A stretch of 64,000 nt of DNA from Rhyacichthys aspro (Eukaryota > Chordata > Actinopteri > Gobiiformes > Rhyacichthyidae). Below are positions 37,642 to 47,999 of the stretch, piece after piece. Every line of letters begins with the position of its first letter. Within the stretch, counting starts at the first letter, position 1. The notes under the pieces are model-generated. The model was given only the letters and a program-made list of their open reading frames with translations, was not told the DNA's origin and ran no database searches. The translations under genes were made by a program, and so were the position numbers. The stretch is from assembly GCA_036850595.1 (NCBI GenBank), contig CM072163.1, positions 19,244,639 through 19,308,638 on the forward strand, given 5' to 3'.

Positions 37642-37893
37642 TCAAACAATACGATAATCGAAGGTGTCCTTTTCTGTGTGGTCTGTCCAATTGGATGAGG
37701 GCATACTGCGATACGGGTCCAGCAGGATTCGGAAACACCGTACGATGAGGAGGGCCAGGAAGATGAAGAGCAGCAGCACGAAGACGAATGCCGCCTTCTG
37801 CTCCAGCGTCAGGTAGGACGGCACGTGATGGCCTCCCCCCGACGAGGACAGCGTGCTGCTGAACAGGCCCTCGGCCATCCTCGGCACATCCAT
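37642..37893 (-). CDS. ctxn3: Cortexin-family single-pass membrane protein (closest to cortexin-3)
   Basis: The 83-codon CDS starts at the ATG at 37893 and ends at the TGA at 37642-37644. A 35-residue N-terminal part is followed by a membrane segment at about 36-51 (FVFVLLLFIFLALLIV) and the family signature RCFRILLDPYRSMP at 52-65. A C-terminal tail then runs through NWTDH to FDYRIV. Family members are 81-82 residues. The membrane segment and signature fit cortexin-3 best; WTDH and FDY recall cortexin-1, so the paralogue is less certain than the family. Cortexins are small neuronal plasma-membrane proteins. A strong acceptor (TTCTCTTTCAG) ends at 37967, so this exon is 37966-37642 with 73 bases of 5' UTR, and the CDS lies in one exon as usual. 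An internal Met at codon 6 is an alternative start. Confidence 0.92.
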   Translation of the reverse strand: MDVPRMAEGLFSSTLSSSGGGHHVPSYLTLEQKAAFVFVLLLFIFLALLIVRCFRILLDPYRSMPSSNWTDHTEKDTFDYRIV

Positions 37894-40800
37894 GCTTGAT
37901 CGTCTCGGCTCCAGCTCTTTGTCCGTTGGTGCAAGATTACCAAAAGAATGGGTTGAGTATAAACACCTGAAAGAGAACCAGAGAGATGGGTTAAAGCTTG
38001 GTCTTCTCCCGAGTAAACCTATACGACAAATGGAAGGAAGTTGTTGGAATACAAAGAATGAAATGGTGTGCTGTTTGATGGCTACAAGAAATACTTCCAT
38101 TGAGACACTGGTTGAAATGAATATACTTAAATTTAAAAGAGATGTAGAATAAAAAAAAAAAATCTTGTCTACCACATTGTATATACGAACTACTTTGTAC
38201 TTTTGGATTGAATTATGGATAAAAACCTGTTAATGCAATATAAATTCAAGAAGAACCCAAAGTATAATGTTTTGTGTTTTTTGGAGTCTTAATACGCTGT
38301 AATCAGCAAAAAACAAACAAACAACAACAACAAAAAGCTTTTTCTCTCACTCCAGCTACTTTTACAGTCAGTACATGAGGCATCCACCTTCAAAACCTCT
38401 CCATTTTCTTGCAATCCTGGCAACTAGTCTATTTAATCACATCTTTTGCAATGCCGATGCATAAAACTGACATAGTTGGGAGTTTTGGCAAAGACATGCT
38501 GCACCTCTGTGAATTAACAGTCTTCACGCTCATACAGTCGTTGTAAATCCAATGTAAGACCTCGATCTTCAACCTTGTGAGGGTATTGTTCATTTTGAAG
38601 TTGCTTTCCACATTATCTGGCCAATAGAGCACGCACACTGCCTTTCTGCATGTAGACATTACCCGCCTTTGCACTCAACGTACACGGCTCCGAGATCAGG
38701 ACTCGAAAACAGGACAGAGGAATGACTTCGTGAAAAGGTTGTTTTCAGCTGAATGGAGGATTAAACAGAAAAAGAGTATATACTATATGATTTTCTACTA
38801 ATTTGGATACTCAAGGTTGAGAGGTTGATTAAAAAATTGCAGAAAGTCTTGTGACCTGTTGGAGTTAGTAACAACAATGTGAAAGTTAGAAAAAAACATG
38901 GCGTGATGATGAGTGTTTTGGTAAAATCCCGGACTAAATAAATATTGATTCAAATATTTATAGCTTAATATGCTTGAATGATTTTGAAAATGGTGACGGT
39001 TTAAGTCCTTTAATTTGACGGAGCTATAATAATAACGATCGATGATGTTGTAGGCGTATACTCTGCCATCACACTGTCTCAGAACATAGTGTCTGTGGGT
39101 TTATTCCTGGAGCTCGAGGCGGGGGCATGCTGTGTGACTAGAAAAGACTCAGCGGAATACTCTGGCCTTGAATTGAAGCCGCTCCAAGGCGAGAAGCTGG
39201 CACTTTGACTTCATCTGTTACACAATGTCCACTGGAAACAACATGTTCTGGATGTACAAGCGTCATATTGATTAGAAAAAAAAAGATGTGTTTATATTAT
39301 ATTTAGAATCAGAGGGAAGGTTTATTGTTTGCTGTGATGTGTGCAAGAGGTGAGAAGTAACAGGTGTAGGGTCAAAAATAGCACTATAAGATTTAAGGGA
39401 TTTATGTTGATGTTTTATTATTTATTTCAATATATATTGTATTTTATTTTACCTTCTTTTTTCAATACCTGGTCCAGCTACAATGTAGGAGTAATAGTTG
39501 TGGATAAAGCTGTACAATACAAACAATGTATTTTTTAGTCATATTTTTTTAATAATTATTTTTTTCAAAAATTCAGTGAAAATATGGATGTTTTAGGACA
39601 CCGAAAGGCAGAGTTTATTATTTTTTTGGTCAAAGGTCTTCAACTGGTGGCAACAACTGTTTTCAAATGTTTATCATATTACTACATGAGACCTATTGTA
39701 ATTAACTATACACTACCAGGACGGTCTACACAATAATCTTTTCATTTCATAGATCCTGACTTGGGGTGCAAAGGAGTTCTGTTGAATGTACATTTTTTTT
39801 AATCAATAGAAAGTTTTCCAAATAGAACAATAGCAAAGTCACAAGAGGAGTTGTTCCATGTAAAATACAGATTTCAGAAAAAAAAAATAAAAAATTTTGA
39901 TTAGTGTCATCCATATAACTAGTAATATAACGAACATTTGGTTTAATATGTATAGTATGTAAGTATTTTCTGTTGTAATATTTTCATGTATAAAAAAGGG
40001 CACGGCTTTAAGAAATGAACAAAATTATAAGAGCCATAACCTTTGACATATTTTTGCCAGATAAATGACATTTTCCAATATTGTTCTACACTGTGTAAAG
40101 TGTTAAACCTACAAACTGTGTGCTCCTTAGTTATATATTTCCTAAGTTATGGCCTTTCAGAAACTTTAAATGAATGAACATTGGGCTTTACATTAAACCA
40201 CATCACGTCTGTAAAACTTTGACAAAACACAACTATGACAGGTATCAGTTTTGTCAGAAAATAGCAGTGATATGTGGGACTTGCAGCTTGATTTGAACCA
40301 GTGCATTTACTACATTGGTAGGTCAGGTGGACTTAAGGCTGTAGTGTAAGTATATAGGGCCAAAGGTATCCTATTAGTTACATGTCTTTTTCTACAGGCC
40401 TTGACCAAAACAAACAGACAGAGAGACATAAAAGCACACAAACAAACAAAAACATCACGAAATTAATGTGCTTCTCAACAATTCTTTGAAATGCACCTAT
40501 ATTGCATTTTTCAACATTTCAAAATTTTGCTTAAAATTAGCTATTCATTTTTGCATAGTAGCATACAGGAATTGCTCAATTATGGAATACCAAACTTTTT
40601 TGTGAGTTGTCATTACAACCTTGATAATTCATTATGATGTTGTGAAAAATCCTTACTATTTTTAGATAGACAGTCATTATTCTGAAGATAATGCTCATTT
40701 TTGACAAGAAGCTGGTCATTTATTTCCTCTCAATGACAGTAATGGACGTCCATTTTACCGTAAGCTGCTGCCCACAGTGAGGTGACACTGACTCAGGACC

Positions 40801-42149
40801 AGACAAGTGAATCTGGAGGTGAACTCATCAATCCAACAACTCTGACCATGATGGATGCTGCATATTATAAAACTTTTGACATAAAACATAAAAACTACAT
40901 TTCCTAATGAATGGAATGTTTTCCCCAAGACAATGACAATTGAGTCTTTGAGACTCTTAAGTTTTAAAAAAGTTTTGATTTAGGGGATGTCTTTGTCAGC
41001 AATTTATAATATTTGACAGGGTTTTTCAGTTTTTTTATTGACCTTCAGCTTTAAGCTAAAGTGGTTCTTTGCTAAACTTAACCATAGAAGTCATTTAAAT
41101 TTTTTACAATGACATGTATGTATGCATATATGTAGGTACCTTATCCACAGATCCACATTTTTGAAAGCATAATAAACTGCTGTTTTAACTTTCATTTTAA
41201 GTAGTGCTTTACGAATTATTAGAAATTTTCCAAAGCCGGTTTGTGGTTTTAAAAAGAGTTAATAACTATCAAGGACTTCCCAGTGGCAGAGAGCTAACCA
41301 CTCCCACCTCAGAACAAAATTGATGCCCCAGCAATAGTTTCTACCATGGTTTCTTTCCAGGTCTGGTTTATCATCGTTCTAAGACATACATATAAGTGAA
41401 CTGGTAAATCTAAGAGGCAGTTTACACTCATCTTGTCCAAAACACACAGATTTAGTTGCCGATTTTATCATTTCTTTGCACAAGGAGGGAGCGTTCACAC
41501 TTTACAAAAATGCAAACCTTTAAATGTGGAGCTATTAACCCATTCACAGTAATTCTGCACCAATGCTGACTTGTTTGCAACACCGAGTTGTGCCGACATT
41601 TATAAATAGTACGAGTAGCTGAATTTTTAAGTTAGTTTTTAAGATCAAATATGGATAAAAGACAGACGTAAACTTGTTTCAGCATTAATTTACTGCCAGT
41701 TTATTCACTATGCAGTTTGTCTTCTGGTAGATCTTCTCTTCTTACTTTCCAAAGGACATTTTTTCCTTTTTTGCTGCGTCCTGCTGTTACATTAAAAGGC
41801 AGACTGTGTTGTAGTTTAACATTACACTCAAGGTCTTTTAAATAGTGCAAAAGAAATGGAAAAAGCACTGGCTGAAACTAAAACCAAACGTATTAAATTA
41901 GACATACACCTAACAAGCACTAATATTCAGTAATAGTGAGCTGTCCCACTTATGCTCCAGCTGTCTCTTTCCGTCTCACCTGTGTCACACCTTTATTAAA
42001 ACCATGCTATGGGATGAATACAGGACAATTCTACACAATTCTAAGACGTTAAGAATGGCAGAAATATTAAGCAACACAAAACAAAATTATAGTCGTTTCC
42101 TTTTCTTTATGTGTAATATTCTAAAATGTCACCTCACATTAGCTATATA

Positions 42150-42870
42150 TTATGGAGGCACATATAGATACACTTGATTTAAAAGACACAGTTGCTCTGC
42201 TAATAAACCTGCCTTGTAGCACCGCTGTAAACATTTCAATTCCACTTGCATCTCGGCAGAAGACTGTCAAGACGGGCCCTGAACTGCGAGCATTAGTCAC
42301 AGACTCTCTAACGACGCCGAATGTTGTGCATCTTCGAAAAGTACGTTACATAAGCCGTGGATAAAGGGCAGAGTGATTTATGGCCAAAGTGTTTGTAGTC
42401 AGTAGCCGTGCTGTTATGGGGCGGACAAGCGGACAAGATTATGATTTTGAGCGTGGAGTAAAATGATGTAGACAAAGAAATACAGCCTCTTTCCCTGTAA
42501 TTCTTCCCAGTCAAGGGCAATGAATCAGCGGAGTGGGATATGATTTTTGAGTTCTAAGTGTGATGGATTACAAGCTGATGAGGGAGGCAGGGATGAAGGC
42601 TCCTCTGCTCCTCCTCCTGAGAGTTATATAGGTATCTTTAGGGGAAAAAAAAAAAGGAAAGAGACGGCTCAACCTTCTCTTCACACGCACACGCCCTGTT
42701 TCTGAGACGGCCGTGTGATAGCTCTTCAAGCAGAACCTAAGGACGAAAGAGGATTTAGAAGTCGGATTTTCAGTCGTAATCTGAAACAAAAGTATGATTG
42801 AAATGTGTCATTGGCCAACTACGCAAGTCAGTAGAAAGTGAAAATGGGAGCGTGCCCAAGAAGCCACATA
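42150..42870. other. Enhancer-like complex sequence (candidate)
   Basis: Repeat-free, balanced composition with AT-core sites (CTAATAAACC, GCATTAGTC, GATTTATGG, ATGGATTACAAG). No convincing frame. It lies in the inferred cortexin intron. Its candidacy as a conserved non-coding element is a judgement of texture only. Confidence 0.22.
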
Positions 42871-43362
42871 AAGAAGCTAAAGGCTACATGGTTCCAAAGT
42901 GGTCCACGATATGTTCAAGGTTTAGTTAAGTCTAATCAAACTATAATATAACATACTCGCACTAATTTCTCACACAGTTATTCCTCCAACAAGATAATGG
43001 TGCCTTTGTCGAACTATTTTTAGCCAAGGATTAAAGTACAATGCAGTTAATCACAGCCCACCATCTTGAGTAATTACACAGAATAAAGCATGATTGCCAG
43101 CCAGAGATACAAAAATCATTCCTGTCTGATCAAAACACACAGCAAAGACTCAAGATTTTATCTGCTGTAGAGAAAGGTTTTGAGAATAATGAGTGGCCAT
43201 CAGACAAAGGCAGAGTCTTAAAGACTGGTAGTGATTGGAAAAATGTGAAGTTGTTCAAGAACAAAAAGTCTGTTCTTACTGTCAAAGTGTCTTGGCAAGA
43301 AATGAACGAGTTTGATCAAATTAAGAGCTTTTAAACCTTGGAACAACCCGCCTAAAAAAATA

Positions 43363-44019
43363 GTGGTCCCTCGTTTATCGTGGGGGTTACGTTCCAAAAA
43401 TAACCCGCAATAGGCGAAATCCGCGAAGTAGTCAGCTTTATGTTTTACAATTATTATATATGTTTTAAGGCTGTAAAACCCCTCACCACACACTTTATAC
43501 ACTTTTCTCAGACAGACATTAACATTTTCTCACAGTTCTCTCTTGTTTAAACACTCTCAAAGTTCAAACCTTAGCATCTTCCTCTGCCTTTTGGGTGCAA
43601 CTGCAGGTGCCTTTGTCGGTGCAGAACGTTTCATCGACGTTGTGGGTTTTGTCAGGGAGAAAACGTGCAAACATACAGCACTTCAGAGTCACACCGAATG
43701 CATTCTGTACTGTACAGGAGACACGGCACGGAGGAGACTCATTGACAATGGTCTACAGTCCCTTAGCCAATCAGGACACAGAACACAATGCGCGAGTTCT
43801 CCCTTAGCCAATCAGGACGCAGAACACAATGCGCGAGTTCTCCCTTAGCCAATCAGGACGCAGAACACAACGCGCGAGTTCTCCCTTAGCCAATCAGGAC
43901 GCAGAACACAATGCACGTTCATACGCTGTAAAAAAAAAAAGCATGCAAAATTGCACTAAAATAATCTGCGAAACAGCGAGACCACGAAACGTGAACCGCG
44001 TTATAGCGAGGGACGACTG
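43363..44019. mobile_element. Tigger-like (Tc1/mariner) MITE with TA flanks
   Basis: The left end GTGGTCCCTCGTTTATCG and the reverse complement of the right end, CAGTCGTCCCTCGCTATAACG, form terminal inverted repeats of about 28 bases. TA dinucleotides at 43361-43362 and 44020-44021 fit a TA duplication. The 'cagt.gtccctcg' ends match Tigger-type mariner elements. The left end seems to have lost the first two bases. The interior has no transposase; an open frame of 101 codons at 43543-43848 is fortuitous. The interior carries a 41-bp tandem repeat. Confidence 0.8.
43760..43923 (+). repeat. Four tandem 41-bp units, each with a CCAAT box
   Basis: Four near-identical units of exactly 41 bp start at 43760, 43801, 43842 and 43883. 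Each contains AGCCAATCAG, a full NF-Y consensus, with CCAAT starting at 43767, 43808, 43849 and 43890. The period is about four helical turns, so the boxes lie on one face of the DNA. Units two to four differ from unit one by an 'a' to 'g' change after CAGGAC. The array is inside the MITE at 43363-44019. Confidence 0.93.
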
Positions 44020-44570
44020 TATGTCATAAAAATGTAAATATGTGAAACATGAACTCAAAGGAAGTTCGCATGGTTCCATTTCATAAATGTGTTGGGTTTT
44101 TTTTTTTTTTTTTTGTTTTTTTTAGCACATTGTGGCATTCTGTGAAACAAACAAAAATGAACAATAACAACATGTAGTTAATGCTGATGTATATATTATG
44201 AGACTTGTGGGACCTCCACTTCTACCAGTGGCCACACACGGTATTGCACAATAAAAGGTGAAAAGTTGACTTATCATAGACTTTTTTGTTTTTCGTTTAT
44301 TTGTTTAATTTATGTAGAAATGTAGCTTAGAAATAAACTTGTATTCTTAATGATGCCACCACTTTGTCCTGCCTTTCATCCAGTAGAACTGATCACAAGT
44401 AAAACACGAGGCATCACTGACTGACTTAGGATCCAGGTCAATCACTGACAGGTCCTGGCGTTCTGTAAAACACCATCTTCTAGAGTGACATTGAGAGGAG
44501 TGCAGTGAACCACCAGTACTGACAAATGAGTTGCATAGAGAATGAGAAAAAAGGTGTCGGCATAAAAAAG

Positions 44571-44713
44571 ACAGTCAGGTGGAGCACACGCCCAGCACAC
44601 GGGAGACCTGGGTTATTTTCCCAATGTCATTCCCCGTTCTTTCTCACCTTATTTCCTGTCTAGCAACTGTCAACTGTCAATAAAGGCCACAAAAATAATA
44701 ATAATTAAAATAA
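44571..44713 (+). mobile_element. tRNA-derived SINE copy (teleost type)
   Basis: The 5' part 'gagcacacgcccagcacacggg...acctgggtt' resembles a degenerate tRNA-like head with a B-box region. It is followed by 'tgtcattccccgttctttctc', 'atttcctgtc', 'tgtcaactgtcaataaaggc' and an A-rich AATAATAAT tail. This head-body-tail order is that of a common fish SINE. The promoter boxes are diverged, so the copy is probably old. Confidence 0.7.
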
Positions 44714-44959
44714 AGACACACATTTTTGCTCAGAATGGCTTTACCTGTCAGCATTATGATGAGATATACTGTTAAATGTGGTTATGAGTTTTTTTTATTG
44801 ACTCTTCTGTCTTGTTTTTACTTGGTGCTCTATGTGCTATTTATTCAGTTTAGTATTCTGTTCGTTTTGACATACGTCCAACCTGTCGATGTGATTGGTC
44901 GGCTTGTTTCACATGAACACGCACACGACTCCACAGAGAAAACCAGGGTTAACTGGATG

Positions 44960-45400
44960 ATATGGCAACCCCGTTTATGATACCACTCATCCAGACCGAG
45001 TTCGTTAGGTTTTTTAACATTTATTCTACACAACATGAATTTAAAAAGTACATGATCCAGCAGTTCCTCCAGCATTCTAACGCTGCCTCCAGAAAACCAA
45101 GCCTCGACTGCAGAGATTTACAGAGAAGCGGAGCTGGTACAGATACGAGCGGGATTTATTTTGGTAGAGCCGTGTGTCAGTAGCAGTGATGGGAGGTGAA
45201 AACCCTCCTCACAGTGGATCCAGAGGAATGTCACCGAGACAAGGGCATCGGGCCCAATTTACAAATGAATGGGGTTATGTCTCTGTAGGCTCTGTGTGCA
45301 CGCCCTGACGGAGACTGAAGAAGAACTCATCGAATCATCGCAACAGGGAAAATTAAGAGAGAGGCTGGAATTGGATTGTTTTCAGTGATACCGTTCATTT
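44960..45400. other. Enhancer-like complex sequence (candidate)
   Basis: Repeat-free block of moderate GC with several CpGs, including 'ttatgataccactcatcc' and 'gggcccaatttacaaatgaatgg'. Open frames here are short and overlap on both strands without protein character. Candidate conserved non-coding element in the inferred cortexin intron. Confidence 0.2.
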
Positions 45401-46059
45401 AGACTGAACCACTGAAATGTCATACTGTTACTGTACATATGATATTTTAAGTAAAAAAATGGAGAAAACACTGTACAGTTTCACTTCACGGTAACAAGAC
45501 GTATTACCGAGGAACCTAAAACGCTATTATTCTGACAGCTGCGGCATCGACACTTCCACCGTTGTTTTATCGTGTTAAAAAAGAGCTGTCACTGCGCTGT
45601 TTCTGCCCCAGGCGCAGTAAAGGCAGCACGGTTCTTTGTTGGTACATTTTTTTAGACGACAGGAACGTGAAAAGGTTTGAGATGATATTGTGGATTTGAA
45701 ATAAAGATGAACGAAGTAAAAAAGACAAATAAACACAAGAAAAACAAGAGAGCAGCCTCGAGACTCTATACTTTATGAGTCTACACTATATTTTAATATA
45801 TGTAAAAAAAAGAAAAGGAAACGTTTGAAAAAGTGTTATAATTAAAGTAATAGTTTTACTGCAAAAATGTTGATAAAAGACATTATAAAGTTATGTTTTA
45901 AGAGATTGTCATTGAAAAGTGTACGGTCAACTATTTCAAATGTATGTAGCACTTTATGTTCCAGCTCAGTATATACTTAATAATAGTAGGGTAAGGGTAG
46001 TGTTTAAATACACAATGTGATCATTTAAACTTAAAATGCTGACACCTCGTCTCATGTGA

Positions 46060-46215
46060 CAAAAGATGGCGGAAATTGACAACATTAATGATGCGTTTTG
46101 GAACACAGATAGACGATCATTAATGTATGAACTGAACAACAGCGGCCCCAGTGCTGACCCCCGTGGTACACCAATCGTGCTTTCAGATGACAGCTTCATA
46201 TTGAGCCTCACACAA
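46060..46215 (-). pseudogene. LINE reverse-transcriptase fragment (motif 'GVPxGSxLGPLLF')
   Basis: The minus strand encodes STIGVPRGSALGPLLFSSYI followed by NDRLSVFQNA. This matches the reverse-transcriptase block in which intact LINEs read GVPQGSxLGPLLFxxYINDL. Only this block remains, about 50 residues. The following FADD box cannot be found in frame. It is a different LINE family from the relics at 11.5 and 31.4 kb. Confidence 0.8.
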
Positions 46216-46439
46216 TGGACAGAATGGATTTTAACCACTTCAGTCAACTGTTAAGACTAATTCTGACACAGCACCCACGATCCCTTCCTTTTTTCTAAGC
46301 TTCCTTTTCCCGATTCAATCAAATAACAGCAGTTTTCAGTGGCGTTCTGAATTTCTTTCGTTTCCAAACTGCACAGGATCATTTTTGTACTTTTTCTTTT
46401 TTTTCTTTTTTCCACCTTAGATGAAATGACATTACCGTT

Positions 46440-46960
46440 TATTGTCACCAGCACAACCCGGCGTCACGGAATCTGACGTGTCACCAGAGCAGAAGCCGTT
46501 AAGTGCGGAGTCTATGCATATGGATGTGATAGAGTCGCTGGCTGATTTAAATTGCAGTAATAAATTATTAACATGTCTAATCACAGAGGAGGAAATGTCA
46601 GTGAACAGTGCAAATAGATACACGGCTTGCGACATACATTCATTACGTGAATAAATTAAGTGTGAATGAGAAACAGTGCATTAGTCGAGATTACAGCTCG
46701 TGCAGATGTTGTGTACATATTTAATAACACCCATTTCCCCATTTAACATAAACCAAGCATCAAATGAATGACGAGCAATATAACCATTCATTGTTAATGC
46801 TCAGCCTTTAATGCAACACATAAAATGACGCATTTACAGTACAAGCCAATGAGTTGAATCCATGCACGTATCGGTGTAACTTTAAATAATACATCACATA
46901 TGGATTATGTAATGTATATCTGTATTCAGCCGGTGTATGTGGCCTCACAGCACAAGGCTA
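46440..46960. other. Enhancer-like complex sequence (candidate)
   Basis: Dense AT-core motifs typical of developmental enhancers (GATTTAAATTGCAG, TAATAAATTATTAAC, ATGCATATGG, GTGCAAATAG) occur in repeat-free sequence about 0.6-1.1 kb downstream of the inferred cortexin first-exon donor. Conservation was not tested. Confidence 0.25.
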
Positions 46961-47229
46961 CAGCGCTCCTTATATGGGCATGTGACAGTTTTGTGACAGG
47001 AGTTTCAATAATGTGTTCAATAATCAAATGTGTGAAAGTGAAGCATATTTACGGAGGGAGTGAATGCATGCAGATAAAAGGGGGAAAAAGGGAAAAATGT
47101 AAAGGAAAGGGGTTTAAAAGTACAAAAGGAGAGTAGATGTCATAAATGTGCAGCATGCAAAAGGTAAAATGGAAAAGGCAGACGCGTAAAGCCTCGGTGT
47201 ATCATGTCTGAGTGTTGTTTTTCCAAGTC

Positions 47230-47970
47230 TATTCAAACGAAGTGAGTGCCAGAGTGATTAATGGAGACACGCCCGCAGTTTGAACCACAAATGTTTGACA
47301 TGGCATCAACAGGCGCCACCCAGACCCACACAAATCTCTTCTCTGTCGTTACACTGACAGTAAACGGCTCGACACCTTGGCTCACGTTGCGCCGGTGTTC
47401 GATACAGAGGCTCAGGTGCTCGCTCCTCCGCACGTGGATGAACGGAACACCAGCCAAGTCTAAAAGCATTGTTTGTGGCTAAATGTTTATCCCAATAAGA
47501 AACCGTAGCTGTTTGAATTCCAGTGGAGGCGTGCGTCGTGGGGAAACACTAACCTGTTGTTGTGAGCGAGGCTCGGGGGTCTCCGTCAGCGCTCGGTCTC
47601 CATGGCGCTGGATGGAGAACGCAGGGAAGAAGGACTCGGATGGAGCGGTGTGGGGTGTAGTAGGGGGGATAAAGCTCGGTGGTTGTGGAGGTCCGGGGTT
47701 TTCGGGCACACCTCACTCCAGCTCACTCTCTTACTCTCTCTCTGCCGCCGCCGATGCTGCTGCTGCTCCTTCTCCTTCTCGCTGGTGCTGCTCTTGTGCT
47801 CGACGCGCAGCTCAAACCCCGCAGACACCACACGCACACGCGCAAGGATGTGGCGCCCCGTCGCTCCTGGCAACCTGTTGCCATAGCGATCCTCCAGGTA
47901 GGCGACAGAATGCGAGCGAAAGGCGAGCAAGGTGTGGTCCTATGCTCTGATAGTGGACCCAGGCACAGAC
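47230..47970 (-). promoter_or_regulatory. CpG island, probable cortexin promoter
   Basis: A GC- and CpG-rich island stands out from the surrounding AT-rich DNA. It contains the inferred cortexin first exon on the minus strand and an RFX X-box GTTGCCATAGCGAT at 47877-47890. CTC/GAG-rich and GCC-rich stretches lie at 47720-47770. No TATA box was seen. Divergent plus-strand transcription is possible. Confidence 0.55.
47554..47750 (-). other. Candidate non-coding first exon of the cortexin gene
   Basis: On the minus strand, GC-rich sequence ends in ACAACAACAG|GTTAGTG, an excellent splice donor (last exon base 47554). The next good acceptor downstream on that strand that leads into coding sequence is the one before the cortexin exon. 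The upstream limit is unknown; 47750 is a guess. The exon would hold a six-codon upstream frame (ATG GAG ACC GAG CGC TGA), which could dampen translation. Confidence 0.4.
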
Positions 47971-47999
47971 ACAAGGATGCAATTCAGTCTAAAAATGAC

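Larger units (their letters stand above)
37967..47553 (-). other. Inferred cortexin 5'-UTR intron (about 9.6 kb)
   Basis: The interval runs from the CAG|GTTAGT donor (last exon base 47554) to the acceptor before 37966. Its linkage is inferred from strand and signals. Contents include AT-rich sequence (39000-42100) with nothing recognisable, an enhancer-like block, a Tigger-like MITE, a SINE, another enhancer-like block, a LINE fragment and a third enhancer-like block, each listed separately. No coding exon was supported inside it. Confidence 0.45.

Noticed and set aside
37853..38152. Plus-strand frame of 99 codons antisense to cortexin
   Set aside because: Shadow of the cortexin exon and its upstream intron.
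37894..38175. N-terminal extension of the cortexin frame upstream of the chosen ATG
   Set aside because: A strong splice acceptor ends at 37967 and the extension would make a 177-residue protein, twice the family length, without family sequence.
43543..43848. Plus-strand open frame of 101 codons with a repeated NQDAEHNAR-like peptide
   Set aside because: It lies in a MITE; the peptide repeat comes from the 41-bp tandem array, whose period is not a multiple of three, so it is not conserved coding sequence.
44098..44125. Long poly-T run next to the MITE, as a possible retroposon tail in minus orientation
   Set aside because: No retroposon body or target-site duplication could be recognised beside it.
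47586..47930. Minus-strand open frame of 114 codons, Arg/Ser/Gln-rich
   Set aside because: Product of GC-rich low-complexity sequence in the CpG island; it overlaps open frames in other phases and resembles no family.
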